Shown piece by piece: positions 16,146 through 25,121 of a DNA stretch of 64,000 nucleotides. This DNA is from Candidatus Phocaeicola excrementigallinarum (GTDB taxonomy: Bacteria > Bacteroidota > Bacteroidia > Bacteroidales > Bacteroidaceae): the NCBI GenBank assembly GCA_019120125.1, contig DWVR01000043.1, positions 1 through 64,000 on the forward strand, given 5' to 3'. The translations under genes were made by a program, and so were the position numbers. Each line of letters opens with the position of its first letter. The first letter of the stretch is position 1. Below the pieces are notes generated by a model. That model saw only the letters and a list, made by a program, of their open reading frames with translations. It made no database searches and had not been told where the DNA came from.

Positions 16146-17209
16146 GGCTTGATGTTTTTGTCTTGTGGAATGTTGATTGACAGCGAGGAGATGTATTCTT
16201 TCCCGTCATCGCTTGTTTGTTTCCGCCATTCGTAATGTCCGGAATAGAGCAGTTCCAGCCGCTTGTGTACTTGTTCCAGTCCGATGCCTGATCCGCTTTT
16301 GTCGGCCGATGTTTTCGGATAGCGGCTGTTCCGTATGACGCAGCAGATCGTGTTTTCCTTTTCCGTGATCTGTATGTCCACAAAACTGGGTTCAGTGGGA
16401 GATATGCCATGCTTGAAGGCATTCTCTATCAGGGAGATGAACAGCAACGGGGCAATGGGACTCTGGCTGTCCGGGCGGATGTCGAAACGGGTCTCGATCC
16501 TCACTTGCGAGGAGAAGCGTATTCGCATCAGCTCGATATAGTTGCGGATGAAGTCCACTTCTTTGGACAGAGGGACAAAAGTCTGCTGGTTGTCGTAAAG
16601 CACATACCGCAGCAGTTTGCTCAGTTCCTGAATGGCCTGTTGCGCTTTCTCCGTATCGAAGGCGGTGAGCGCGTAGATGTTGTTGAGTGTGTTCAGGAGG
16701 AAATGCGGATTCAACTGGTTGCGCAGGTTCTTCAGCTCTGCTTCCGTACGGCTTTTCACGGCCTCCTTCCTTTCCAGTTCGGTCTTGCTCCATCGCAGAC
16801 TCATCCGGATCGCGACACTCAGGCCCGTCACGAATATCAGGCTGATGATGTCGCGCAGGTAGAAGATGTATTGTGGAGGCATGAACGAGTGCGGGCGTGG
16901 TATGGGAGGAGGGATGCTGACATTGTGCCAACAGCGCAGACCGAAGGCGACGATGCAGATGATTGCCATGTTCATCAACAGGAACCGGCCTGTATGGTTC
17001 CTGAACAGTACTTTGGGGATGAGCAGTAAATAGTTGATGTAGAATATGATGAACAGCGATGCCGGTACCACCGAATGGTGCAGGAAGGCGGACCAGTCGA
17101 TTGTCCCGTTGTCGTGTTGTGTGAAGAACAACGGAAATCCGAAGAACAGGCCCCAGCAGATGGTATGGATGATTGGCTCCAGCGAGCGGTGGTTGTTTCT
17201 AGTGTTCAT
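16142..17209 (-). CDS. Sensor histidine kinase (LytS/YehU-like, His_kinase type)
   Basis: A 355-residue membrane sensor. Hydrophobic segments near residues 13-30, 48-66, 76-92 and 119-136 form a four-helix membrane domain without a large periplasmic sensor. A coiled segment (ERKEAVKSRTEAELK) leads into the His_kinase domain with His169 in LRNQLNPHFLLNTLNN, an N box LISLIENAFKHG and a G box SGSGIGLEQVHKRL. I place the start at 17209, because the longer frame (start 17239) would begin upstream of the likely transcription start set by -7 boxes at 17229-17244. Partner of the overlapping LytTR regulator. Confidence 0.9.
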   Translation of the reverse strand: MNTRNNHRSLEPIIHTICWGLFFGFPLFFTQHDNGTIDWSAFLHHSVVPASLFIIFYINYLLLIPKVLFRNHTGRFLLMNMAIICIVAFGLRCWHNVSIPPPIPRPHSFMPPQYIFYLRDIISLIFVTGLSVAIRMSLRWSKTELERKEAVKSRTEAELKNLRNQLNPHFLLNTLNNIYALTAFDTEKAQQAIQELSKLLRYVLYDNQQTFVPLSKEVDFIRNYIELMRIRFSSQVRIETRFDIRPDSQSPIAPLLFISLIENAFKHGISPTEPSFVDIQITEKENTICCVIRNSRYPKTSADKSGSGIGLEQVHKRLELLYSGHYEWRKQTSDDGKEYISSLSINIPQDKNIKP

Positions 17210-17228
17210 GGCGGTCGTTTGGCTGTAG

Positions 17229-17299
17229 CAAAGATACAAAGTTATTTTATAAAATCCGGCAACGAGGGTCAGTATGTGATGGAGAGACGCATGCTGACC
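17229..17299 (-). promoter_or_regulatory. Kinase promoter region with an upstream palindrome
   Basis: Two overlapping minus-strand matches to TANNTTTG (TATCTTTG at 17236-17229 and TAACTTTG at 17244-17237) lie just before the kinase start. About 25 bp further upstream a 10-bp inverted repeat (GGTCAGTATG at 17267-17276 with CATGCTGACC at 17290-17299) could be a regulator site. The interval to the end of the macB-like gene (17300-17390) shows no gene. Confidence 0.5.
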
Positions 17300-17390
17300 T
17301 CTTAGGTTCGCGCCGGATAAAGAAAACCAAAGTTATGAAGAACAAAGTTTTTCAGGGTTGGAGAAGCTTGAGAAGTTGTCACTCCGGCTT

Positions 17391-18611
17391 CTATTCATAT
17401 CGTAATGCCTCGATGGGGTCAAGGTCGGCCGCCTTTTTGGCCGGATACCATCCGAAGAATACTCCCGTCAGGGTACATACGGCGAAGGACAGCAGCACGC
17501 TCCATGGCTGGATGAACACCGGCCAGTGGGCCACTGTCTTGATGACCAGACTGGCGCCACATCCCAATACCACGCCAATCAGTCCCCCCGTGATACTGAT
17601 CAGCACGGACTCGATGAGGAACTGGGAGAGAATGTCTATCCCCCGTGCGCCTACCGACATGCGCAGGCCGATCTCGCGGGTGCGCTCTGTCACGCTCACG
17701 TACATGATGTTCATGATTCCGATACCTCCCACCACCAGTGAGATGCCGGCAATGCAGGCGAGCAGGGTAGTCATCAGGTCTGTGGTCGTGTTCAGCATCG
17801 AGCTGAGCTCCTGTTGGGTGCGGATGGTGAAATCATCATCGTCCGTATCTTTCAGCTTATGTTTCTGGCGCAGGATGGATGTGATCTCATCCACCGCTTC
17901 TTCTGTCATTTCCTCAGTCAGGGCTGACGCGAAGATGCCGTTCAGATAAGTCTGGGCCAGCAGACGCTTCATGACCGTGGTGTAAGGAGCCAGCACCACC
18001 TCGTCCTGGTCCATGCCCATGGAGTTGTATCCTTTGGATTTCAGCACTCCCACTACCCGGAGAGGGACCTGGTTGCAGCGGATAACCTTGCCGATGGGGT
18101 CTTGTCCGTCCGGGAAAAGATTGTCTACAATGGTCTTTCCTATCACGCACACCTTGGCCGCGGTGCGGATGTCCTCGTCCGTGAACATTTCTCCTTGTTC
18201 CACTACCAGCTGACGGATGGTCAGATAACCCCTGCTGACCCCGCTCACCGATGACGGGTAGTTGTTTGATCCGGCGACCAGCTGTCCGGAAGCGGAGACG
18301 TTCGGGCTGATGGCCGAAAGGTACATGCACTCATCGCGCAAGGCCTCGTAGTTTTCCAGCTTCAGCGTCTGCATCTCGTCAGGGTCCTGACGCACGCCGC
18401 CTCTCATTTCCGCTCCCGGATGGATCATGATCATGTTCGATCCCATTTCCGAAATCTGTTGCTGGATGCTTTTCTTCGAGCCTTGGCCGATAGCCAGCAT
18501 GGCGATGACCGAGGCCACGCCGATAATGATGCCCAGCATGGTCAGGAAAGCCCGCAGTTTGTTGTTGGCCAGTGCCCGTAGGGCTATTTTGAAAAGATTG
18601 GTTCCGTTCAT
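17391..18611 (-). CDS. MacB-type ABC transporter permease
   Basis: A 406-residue inner-membrane permease of the MacB/LolE fold. It has an N-terminal transmembrane helix after a short cytoplasmic segment (KIALRALANNKLRAFLTMLG then IIIGVASVIAMLAIGQG), a large periplasmic domain (about residues 45-285) and a C-terminal FtsX domain with three helices including ISLVVGGIGIMNIMYVSVTERTREIG (given by its ends). Unlike E. coli MacB it has no fused ATPase; that subunit is the separate gene 14 bp upstream. With the HlyD-like and TolC-like genes it forms a tripartite exporter of macrolides, peptides or other periplasmic substrates; the real substrate is unknown. Confidence 0.9.
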   Translation of the reverse strand: MNGTNLFKIALRALANNKLRAFLTMLGIIIGVASVIAMLAIGQGSKKSIQQQISEMGSNMIMIHPGAEMRGGVRQDPDEMQTLKLENYEALRDECMYLSAISPNVSASGQLVAGSNNYPSSVSGVSRGYLTIRQLVVEQGEMFTDEDIRTAAKVCVIGKTIVDNLFPDGQDPIGKVIRCNQVPLRVVGVLKSKGYNSMGMDQDEVVLAPYTTVMKRLLAQTYLNGIFASALTEEMTEEAVDEITSILRQKHKLKDTDDDDFTIRTQQELSSMLNTTTDLMTTLLACIAGISLVVGGIGIMNIMYVSVTERTREIGLRMSVGARGIDILSQFLIESVLISITGGLIGVVLGCGASLVIKTVAHWPVFIQPWSVLLSFAVCTLTGVFFGWYPAKKAADLDPIEALRYE

Positions 18612-18625
18612 GTCTTTTTCTGTTG

Positions 18626-19372
18626 TTAATCGTCAATGTTCTTGGGTAACGCCGCCAGTGATTCGGCTGCCGACAGGATCTTCGGATTTGTCTTGTCCTC
18701 TATCACGTGGCCGTCACGCAGGCGGATGTTCCGGCTGCTGTATTGCGCGATGTCAGGATTGTGTGTCACGAAGATGATGGTGCGTCCTTCCGCATGCAGT
18801 TTCTGGAACAGCACCAGGATCTCGAACGAGGTGCGTGTGTCAAGGTTGCCGGTAGCCTCGTCGGCCAGGATTACGGCCGGATTGTTGACCAGCGCGCGGG
18901 CAATGGCCACACGTTGCATCTGTCCTCCCGACATCTGGTTCGACTTGTGTTCCATCCGGTCGCCCAGTCCCACGGCAATCAGTGCCTCGATGGCACGCTG
19001 TCTGCGTTCGGCTGCACTGACATTCGGGTTGTACATCAGCGGCAGTTCCACATTCTCGATGGCTGTGGTCTTTGGAAGCAGGTTGTAGTTCTGGAATACG
19101 AACCCGATTTTCCGGTTGCGGAGGACGGCGCGTTGAGGCTTTGTCATGGTGCGCACGCTCACTCCGTCAAGATAGTACTCTCCGCTTGTCGGTGTGTCCA
19201 GACATCCCAGCGTGTTCAGTAATGTCGATTTTCCGGAGCCGGAGGTTCCCATGATGGTCACGAATTCCCCTTCGTCAATCTTGAAGGAGATACCCCTGAG
19301 GGCATGTACGGTCTCATCGCCGACCACGAAATTGCGTTTGATGTCCTGTAGCTCGATGACTGTCTTTCCCAT
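18626..19372 (-). CDS. ABC transporter ATPase (MacB/LolD type)
   Basis: A 248-residue nucleotide-binding subunit: Walker A GTSGSGKSTLLN, Q loop VFQNYNLLP, signature QMSGGQMQRVAIARAL, Walker B VILADEATGNLD and H-loop FVTHNPD are all intact. The start at 19372 (MGKTVIELQDIKRNF) is used; a longer in-frame start at 19447 would lie inside the upstream HlyD-like gene, whose stop is at 19377. It powers the MacB-type permease encoded immediately downstream. Confidence 0.94.
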   Translation of the reverse strand: MGKTVIELQDIKRNFVVGDETVHALRGISFKIDEGEFVTIMGTSGSGKSTLLNTLGCLDTPTSGEYYLDGVSVRTMTKPQRAVLRNRKIGFVFQNYNLLPKTTAIENVELPLMYNPNVSAAERRQRAIEALIAVGLGDRMEHKSNQMSGGQMQRVAIARALVNNPAVILADEATGNLDTRTSFEILVLFQKLHAEGRTIIFVTHNPDIAQYSSRNIRLRDGHVIEDKTNPKILSAAESLAALPKNIDD

Positions 19373-19376
19373 GATG

Positions 19377-20606
19377 TCATTCCTCCGGCTTGTTCTTGTT
19401 TTTCCTGTCGCGTCCCGGAGGGCCTGGCATGAACGGGCTGCGTTCATTTCCGCCGTTTGAGATTTCCGTTTCAGGCATGCTGCCTTTCAGCACGGCTTCG
19501 GTCACCACTTCCGTACCTTCGGCGATCCCTTCCAGTATTTCCGTGTTCGATCCGTCGCTGATGCCTGTCTTGACCGGATGGGCGGTAAATCCTTTGTCGT
19601 CCTTGGTCCATACTTTATGGCTTCCTTCACAGTCGGTGACCGTGAGTTTCCCGATGAGCGATTTTTCGGGAGTGAATCTCAACGCCTTGTTCGGTACGGT
19701 GAGCACATTCTCCTGTATGTCGGTGTAGATGGTCACGTTGGCGGTCAGTCTCGGTTTCAGTTTCAGTTCCGGATTGTCGGCGGTGATGACCACTTCATAG
19801 GTGACGACCGATTCGCTGGTGGCTGTGGTGCTTGTGGAACTGCTGTTCGTGCTTCCCAGGCGGATTTGCCGCACGGTGCCGGTGAACACGTCATCCGGAT
19901 AGGCGTCTACCGTGAATGTCACTTTTGCGCTGTCCCTTACACCGGCAATGTCGGCCTCGTCCACATCAGCCACCACCTGCATCTTGGTCAGGTCGGCGGC
20001 AATGTTGAAGAGGGTAGGAGTCTCGAAGCCGGAAGCCACCGTCTGTCCTTCTTCCACATCCTTGCTGGTCACCACTCCGTTGATGGGTGAGGTGATGGTG
20101 GCGTAAGAGAGGTTGCGCTCGGCCTTGGCCAGTTCCGCCTTGCTTTGCTGGTAAGCACTTTCCGCACGGCGGTAGTTGTATACGCTTTCCTCATAGTCCG
20201 TGTCACTGATCAGTTGCTTCCCGTGCAACTTGCGGTTCCGTTCATATAGTTTTTTCTGATAGTCGTATTCTGCCTTTGCTCCGTCGTATGTAGCTTGCGC
20301 TGACTGCAGGTCACTGAGAAGTGTCACCTTATCCATTTCCGCGATGATCTCGCCTTTCCTGACAATCGAGTTGTAGTCCACGTATATCTTGTCGATGATG
20401 CCCGACACCTGTGTACCTACCTGCACTTCCGTGACCGGCTCAATGGTTCCGGTGGCGGTGATGGAGTTACTGACCGTAGCTTTCTTTGCCGGTTCGGTCA
20501 TGAAGTCCACTTTGCCTTGTGCTTTAGGACCTCCGGATATCCAGAGTCCTCCCGCTACGATCACGACGGCCACCACGGCCGTGACTATAATCTTTTTCTT
20601 GCTCAT
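19377..20606 (-). CDS. Periplasmic adaptor subunit (MacA/HlyD family)
   Basis: A 409-residue membrane-fusion protein that bridges the inner-membrane permease and the outer-membrane channel. The N-terminal helix (IIVTAVVAVVIVAGGLWISG, residues 5-24) anchors it. Next come the barrel-sandwich half (EPVTEVQVGTQVSGIIDKIY), a long alpha-helical hairpin (about residues 105-175, ATYDGAKAEYDYQKKLYERN), the second lipoyl half (SPINGVVTSKDVEEGQTV) and beta-barrel domains. The tail is rich in Lys, Asn, Pro and Gly (PGPPGRDRKNKNKPEE). The gene lies between the TolC-like and ATPase genes. Confidence 0.92.
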   Translation of the reverse strand: MSKKKIIVTAVVAVVIVAGGLWISGGPKAQGKVDFMTEPAKKATVSNSITATGTIEPVTEVQVGTQVSGIIDKIYVDYNSIVRKGEIIAEMDKVTLLSDLQSAQATYDGAKAEYDYQKKLYERNRKLHGKQLISDTDYEESVYNYRRAESAYQQSKAELAKAERNLSYATITSPINGVVTSKDVEEGQTVASGFETPTLFNIAADLTKMQVVADVDEADIAGVRDSAKVTFTVDAYPDDVFTGTVRQIRLGSTNSSSTSTTATSESVVTYEVVITADNPELKLKPRLTANVTIYTDIQENVLTVPNKALRFTPEKSLIGKLTVTDCEGSHKVWTKDDKGFTAHPVKTGISDGSNTEILEGIAEGTEVVTEAVLKGSMPETEISNGGNERSPFMPGPPGRDRKNKNKPEE

Positions 20607-20627
20607 GTCTTTGTCTTTCTTTATGTG

Positions 20628-21974
20628 TTATAGTTTGATTTCCTGTCCTGCGTAGAAGTCCAGCAGCGTGCGGTTCAGTATCGCCATGTATTTTGCCTGT
20701 ACCCGTTCCTGCTTGGCGCTGAGCAGATTGTTCTTTTCCGTGAGCAGCTCCACGGTATTTTTCATTCCCAGGTTGAATTGCTCGCTCACCATGTCGAAGC
20801 TGGTCTGGCTGCTTTTCACCTTCGCTTCCGCGGCGGCGTATTGCTGCTGTGCGTTCAGGGCGTCCAGATACAGGCCCTCGATGGTGGAATACAGTTCTTT
20901 TTCCTTGTTCATCAGATCCAGCTGTGTGTTGTTGTATTGCAGCCGCGCCTTGCGTACCGCGCTTTTGTTCTGACGCTGGTCGTAGATGGGAATGCTCAGG
21001 CTTACGCCGATCATGTTGTTCCAGCCGTATTTCATCTGTTGTGCCCAGTTGTTCTGGCTGGAATTGTTCGTCATGCTCGATGTGGAGGCCGAAAGGCTGA
21101 TGGTAGGCATATATCCGGCCTTGGCGTATGATATGTTCAGTTTTGCGTTGTCAACGCTCAGTTTTCCGCTCTGTATTTCCGGACGTGAGGCCAATGCGGT
21201 CTGATAGACATCCGCTTGTGAGGGCAGCAGCTCCATCACATGCTCGTCGCCCAATTCCGGAAGCTCCAGTTCCATTTCCGCGCTTCCGTCCAGCTCGAGC
21301 AATTGTTTCAGCTGTAGCTTGTAGTTTCGCATGGAATTTTCGGCGGTCACCAGCTGGTACTGGTCGTTGCTCACCTGCGCTTCCAGTTGTGCGAGGTCTG
21401 CTTTCGAGATGCTTCCCTCCTGGAAAAGTTCCTTGGCCCGTTCGTAGGTGGCCTTGCTCACCTCCAGTGTTCCCCGGTTGATCTGTATGGATTCGTCGGC
21501 ATAGAGAATCTGGATGAAAAGCTGGGCGATCTGTTCTTTCAGCATGTTCTCTGTCTCGGCGACGGTCAGTTGTGCGATTTCCTTGTTCGTTTTCTGCTGT
21601 TTCAGGTTGTTCAGCCTTCGGTTGCCGTTCCAGAGTGTCCATTGCGCGTTCAGGTTGTAGCTGCCGTTGTAGGTGGTCTTGTTGTTGCTGCTGATGATTT
21701 CCGTTCCGCTTACGGTGGCGCTGTTCTGCTGGTACGGGCGGTTTACGATGTTCTGGCCGGTGTTGAACGAGAGAGACGGGAAGAGGGCCGCCTTGGCGTT
21801 CCTGATGTCCTCCTCTGTTTCTTCCAGAGAGATCCGGTCCTGTTGCAGTTGGATGTTCTTGTCCATCGCGTGACCGATGCAGTCGTCCAGCGTCCATTTT
21901 TTTGTCTCTTGGGCGTGGAGAGCCGTTGCCGTGGCCAGCAGGGCGAGGGAAAGAAAGCAGTTCTTGTGTTTCAT
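20628..21974 (-). CDS. TolC-family outer-membrane efflux protein
   Basis: A 448-residue outer-membrane channel of the OEP family. MKHKNCFLSLALLATATALHA is a signal peptide, so the start is placed at 21974; the frame extends to 22037, but that would cross the predicted promoter. Two OEP repeats with long helical stretches are visible (residues 25-220 and 230-445), including WTLDDCIGHAMDKNIQLQQD at the N-terminal side. First gene of the four-gene exporter operon TolC-HlyD-ATPase-permease on the minus strand, 21 bp before the adaptor gene. Confidence 0.92.
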   Translation of the reverse strand: MKHKNCFLSLALLATATALHAQETKKWTLDDCIGHAMDKNIQLQQDRISLEETEEDIRNAKAALFPSLSFNTGQNIVNRPYQQNSATVSGTEIISSNNKTTYNGSYNLNAQWTLWNGNRRLNNLKQQKTNKEIAQLTVAETENMLKEQIAQLFIQILYADESIQINRGTLEVSKATYERAKELFQEGSISKADLAQLEAQVSNDQYQLVTAENSMRNYKLQLKQLLELDGSAEMELELPELGDEHVMELLPSQADVYQTALASRPEIQSGKLSVDNAKLNISYAKAGYMPTISLSASTSSMTNNSSQNNWAQQMKYGWNNMIGVSLSIPIYDQRQNKSAVRKARLQYNNTQLDLMNKEKELYSTIEGLYLDALNAQQQYAAAEAKVKSSQTSFDMVSEQFNLGMKNTVELLTEKNNLLSAKQERVQAKYMAILNRTLLDFYAGQEIKL

Positions 21975-22006
21975 TCTTGAATCCGTTATGTATGTTTTTA
22001 CTGCCA

Positions 22007-22038
22007 CAAAACTACTTTGGACTTCCGTATTTTGCAAA
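22007..22038 (-). promoter_or_regulatory. Promoter of the tripartite exporter operon
   Basis: On the minus strand, TTTG (22038-22035), 20-bp spacer, TAGTTTTG (22014-22007). Transcription would start near 22000, about 26 nt before the TolC-like ATG at 21974. Confidence 0.72.
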
Positions 22039-22074
22039 AGAGATAGATTTATATGCGGAATATCCCGATAAAAT

Positions 22075-22105
22075 CTTGTTTTTTACCGACAAATCATTTA
22101 CTTTG
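22075..22105 (+). promoter_or_regulatory. Probable promoter of DUF4492-cydAB
   Basis: CTTG at 22075-22078, 19-bp spacer, TTACTTTG at 22098-22105 (one mismatch to TANNTTTG). It is divergent from the exporter promoter 37 bp away and 22 bp before the DUF4492 ATG. Confidence 0.55.
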
Positions 22106-22126
22106 TAATTATTATAAAACTACATT

Positions 22127-22345
22127 ATGATTAAAAGGTTTTTCATGTCCGTTTTTGAGTTCTATCGTGACGGTTTCCGTGCCATGACATGGGGACGGAC
22201 GTTGTGGGTCATCATTCTGATAAAGTTGTTCGTCATGTTTGTGATTCTGAGGATATTTTTCTTCACGCCTTATCTTGACGGCAAGTCGGAGGCGGAGAAA
22301 CGGGACTATGTAGGTTCCGAGCTGACAGGACGCGGGATCAGATAA
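22127..22345 (+). CDS. DUF4492 small membrane protein, companion of CydAB
   Basis: A 72-residue protein with one central hydrophobic helix (LWVIILIKLFVMFVILRIFF) preceded by FYRDGFRAMTWGR. It matches DUF4492, a family found directly upstream of cydA in Bacteroidota and Campylobacterota. The gene lies 33 bp before cydA. By size, single helix and position it is a candidate small accessory subunit of cytochrome bd, analogous to CydX/CydH, but this role is inference. Confidence 0.82.
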   Translation: MIKRFFMSVFEFYRDGFRAMTWGRTLWVIILIKLFVMFVILRIFFFTPYLDGKSEAEKRDYVGSELTGRGIR

Positions 22346-22378
22346 TTTGTATAATTAATAATCATAAAAACGAATCTT

Positions 22379-23878
22379 ATGTTGGAAAGTATTGATGTTT
22401 CGATGATTGACTGGTCGAGGGCACAGTTTGCCCTGACCGCTGTCTACCATTGGCTGTTTGTGCCGCTCACTCTGGGGCTGGCTGTCATAATGGCCTTGAT
22501 GGAGACCCTCTATGTGATTAACGGCAATGAGTTCTGGAAGCGTACGGCGAAGTTCTGGATGAAGCTCTTCGGTATCAATTTTGCCATCGGCGTGGCCACC
22601 GGTCTGATTCTGGAATTCCAGTTCGGAACCAACTGGAGCAACTATTCCTGGTTTGTAGGGGATATTTTCGGGGCTCCTCTTGCCATTGAGGGAATTCTTG
22701 CCTTCTTTATGGAGGCGACTTTCGTGGCTGTCATGTTTTTCGGATGGAACAAGGTCGGGAAGCGTTTCCATCTGGCTTCCACCTGGCTTACGGGATTGGG
22801 CGCGACCATTTCCGCATGGTGGATTCTGGTGGCCAACTCTTGGATGCAGTATCCTGTAGGCATGGAGTTCAATCCGGAGACCATGCGCAACGAAATGGTG
22901 GACTTCATGGCCGTGGCCTTCTCGCCGGTGGCCGTCATGAAGTTCTTCCATACCGTGCTGAGCAGTTGGATTGTGGGCGCTTCCTTCGTGGTGGGCGTCA
23001 GCGCCTGGTATCTTATCCGCAAGCGCGAGAGGGAGCTTGCCCTGGCGAGCATGAAGGTGGCCGCTGCCGTCGGCATGTTTGCCGCGCTCGTGACGGCGGG
23101 GACCGGTGACCAGTCGGCCTATCAGGTGGCACAGGTGCAGCCCATGAAACTGGCGGCGATGGAAGGTCTTTATGATGGAGGTACGGAGGAGCCGCTCACT
23201 GTGGTGGGTCCTGTGAAGATTCCCTCGATGCTTTCTTTTTTGGCCACCCGTGACTTTACGGGGTATGTGCCGGGTATCAACGACTTGCTGGGCGGTGGCT
23301 TCAAGCAGCCGGACGGAACAGTGGCCTTGTCGGCTGAGGAGAAGATGGAGAACGGAAGGAAGGCGATTGCCGCGTTGGCCGATTTCCGGAAAGCCAAGGA
23401 GGACAACGACGAGAGTGCCATGGGAATCGCCCGCGGCATACTTGACAAGAACATGCCTTACTTCGGATATGGATACATCGACGAGCCTGCCAGACTGGTT
23501 CCTCATGTGGGCACCATGTTCTGGGCGTTCCGTGTCATGGTCGGTCTGGGCATGTATTTCATCCTGTTTTTCGCGGTGATTCTTTTCTTTGCCTGGAAGC
23601 GCCGTCTTTCGGAAATCAGCTGGCTGCACTGGATAGCTTTGTGGACCATTCCGTTGGCCTATATCGCCAGCCATGCCGGATGGATTGTGGCTGAGGTCGG
23701 CCGCCAGCCGTGGACCATACAGGACATGCTTCCGGTGAACGCCGCCGTCTCCCGGCTTACGACGGGGACCGTGCAGACCACTTTCTTCATTTTCCTTGTC
23801 ATGTTCACCGTCTTGCTGGTCGCTGAGATCGGCATCATGGTGAAGGCCATCAGAAAAGGTCCTGAGGAAAGCAGATGA
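22379..23878 (+). CDS. cydA: Cytochrome bd ubiquinol oxidase subunit I
   Basis: A 499-residue heme-bearing subunit of the cytochrome bd quinol:oxygen oxidoreductase in the inner membrane. Conserved parts are visible: SRAQFALTAVYHWLFVPLTLG with the N-terminal heme-ligand His, the helix EFQFGTNWSNYSWFVGDIFG, the Q-loop region and GWIVAEVGRQPW near the C-terminus. The Q loop is of the short type. In Bacteroides the enzyme allows growth at nanomolar oxygen and protects anaerobic enzymes such as the PFOR encoded further along. cydB follows after 44 bp. Confidence 0.95.
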   Translation: MLESIDVSMIDWSRAQFALTAVYHWLFVPLTLGLAVIMALMETLYVINGNEFWKRTAKFWMKLFGINFAIGVATGLILEFQFGTNWSNYSWFVGDIFGAPLAIEGILAFFMEATFVAVMFFGWNKVGKRFHLASTWLTGLGATISAWWILVANSWMQYPVGMEFNPETMRNEMVDFMAVAFSPVAVMKFFHTVLSSWIVGASFVVGVSAWYLIRKRERELALASMKVAAAVGMFAALVTAGTGDQSAYQVAQVQPMKLAAMEGLYDGGTEEPLTVVGPVKIPSMLSFLATRDFTGYVPGINDLLGGGFKQPDGTVALSAEEKMENGRKAIAALADFRKAKEDNDESAMGIARGILDKNMPYFGYGYIDEPARLVPHVGTMFWAFRVMVGLGMYFILFFAVILFFAWKRRLSEISWLHWIALWTIPLAYIASHAGWIVAEVGRQPWTIQDMLPVNAAVSRLTTGTVQTTFFIFLVMFTVLLVAEIGIMVKAIRKGPEESR

Positions 23879-23922
23879 CGTGATATCTTACAGTAATGAC
23901 AATCTCTAAAAACATATTTTAT

Positions 23923-25074
23923 ATGGATTCTACATATATATTCTTGCAGCATTATTGGTGGTTCCTGGTGTCACTGCTGGGTGCCTTGCTGGTATTCCTG
24001 TTGTTCGTGCAGGGAGGTAATTCCCTGCTGTTTTGCCTGGGCCGTTCCGAAGAGGAGCGTACGATGCTGGTCAACTCCACGGGACGTAAGTGGGAGTTCA
24101 CCTTTACCACGCTGGTCACTTTCGGCGGGGCTTTCTTCGCTTCCTTCCCGTTGTTCTACAGCACAAGTTTCGGCGGCGCGTACTGGCTCTGGATGATCAT
24201 ACTGTTCAGTTTCGTGCTTCAGGCCGTGTCTTATGAGTTCCAGTCGAAACTGGGCAACTGGTTGGGGAAACGTACCTACCGGTGGTTTCTGGTGCTCAAC
24301 GGAGTGGTGGGTCCGGTGCTTCTTGGAGCGGCGGTGGCCACGTTCTTCACCGGTTCCAGCTTCATCGTGAGCAAGGGGAATCTTACTGACGGAATGATGC
24401 CGGTCATCAGCCAGTGGGCGAACGGATGGCATGGACTCGACGCGTTTGTCAACCCATGGAATCTGGTGCTCGGACTGGCCGTGTTCTTCCTGGCCCGTCT
24501 GTTGGGGAACCTGTATTTCATCAACAATATCCGGCATGAGGAACTGATTGTGCGCTGCCGCCGCCAGCTGGTTACGGACGCCGTGCCTTTCCTGATATTC
24601 TTCCTGGCGTTTGTGGTATATGTGTTGGTGAAAGACGGCTTTGCAGTGGATGCCGCGACAGGTCAGATAGTGATGGAGCCGTACAAGTATCTTCACAACC
24701 TGTTGTCCATGCCCTGTCTGCTGGTCCTCTTTCTTGTTGGAGTGGCAGGAGTGCTGACTGGTTTGGCGAAAAGCGTATTCAGTGCCACCTATACCAAAGG
24801 AATCTGGTTTGCCGGTGCCGGTACGGTGCTGGCCGTATTGGCCTTGTTGTTGACCGTAGGATATAACCATACGGCGTATTATCCGTCGACGGCCGACCTC
24901 CAGAGCTCGTTGACCATTGCCAACAGTTGTTCCAGCAAGTTCACGCTCAAGACCATGGCCTATGTGTCGGTTCTTGTGCCTTTCGTGCTGGCCTATATCG
25001 TCTATGCATGGCGGGCCATCGACCGCAGGCCGATCACTGCCGAAGAGATGAGGGAAGAGGAGCACACTTATTGA
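23923..25074 (+). CDS. cydB: Cytochrome bd ubiquinol oxidase subunit II
   Basis: A 383-residue polytopic subunit that pairs with CydA. About eight hydrophobic segments are visible, starting with WWFLVSLLGALLVFLLFVQGG. I use ATG 23923 (MDSTYIFLQHYWWF) rather than the in-frame ATG 23896, because the extra nine residues are not typical of the family. A 17-bp palindrome (CCTTATAT/ATATAAGG at 25094-25110) and repeat copy 1 follow the stop codon, with no clear U-tract terminator. Confidence 0.94.
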   Translation: MDSTYIFLQHYWWFLVSLLGALLVFLLFVQGGNSLLFCLGRSEEERTMLVNSTGRKWEFTFTTLVTFGGAFFASFPLFYSTSFGGAYWLWMIILFSFVLQAVSYEFQSKLGNWLGKRTYRWFLVLNGVVGPVLLGAAVATFFTGSSFIVSKGNLTDGMMPVISQWANGWHGLDAFVNPWNLVLGLAVFFLARLLGNLYFINNIRHEELIVRCRRQLVTDAVPFLIFFLAFVVYVLVKDGFAVDAATGQIVMEPYKYLHNLLSMPCLLVLFLVGVAGVLTGLAKSVFSATYTKGIWFAGAGTVLAVLALLLTVGYNHTAYYPSTADLQSSLTIANSCSSKFTLKTMAYVSVLVPFVLAYIVYAWRAIDRRPITAEEMREEEHTY

Positions 25075-25121
25075 GTGAATGACCGGTAACGGGCCTTATA
25101 TTATATAAGGTAGGGCGTCTT

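Noticed and set aside
22355..23674. 439-codon open frame on the minus strand opposite cydA
   Set aside because: Rich in His, Arg and Gln with low-complexity character, no start context and no family features; it mirrors the codon bias of cydA on the other strand.
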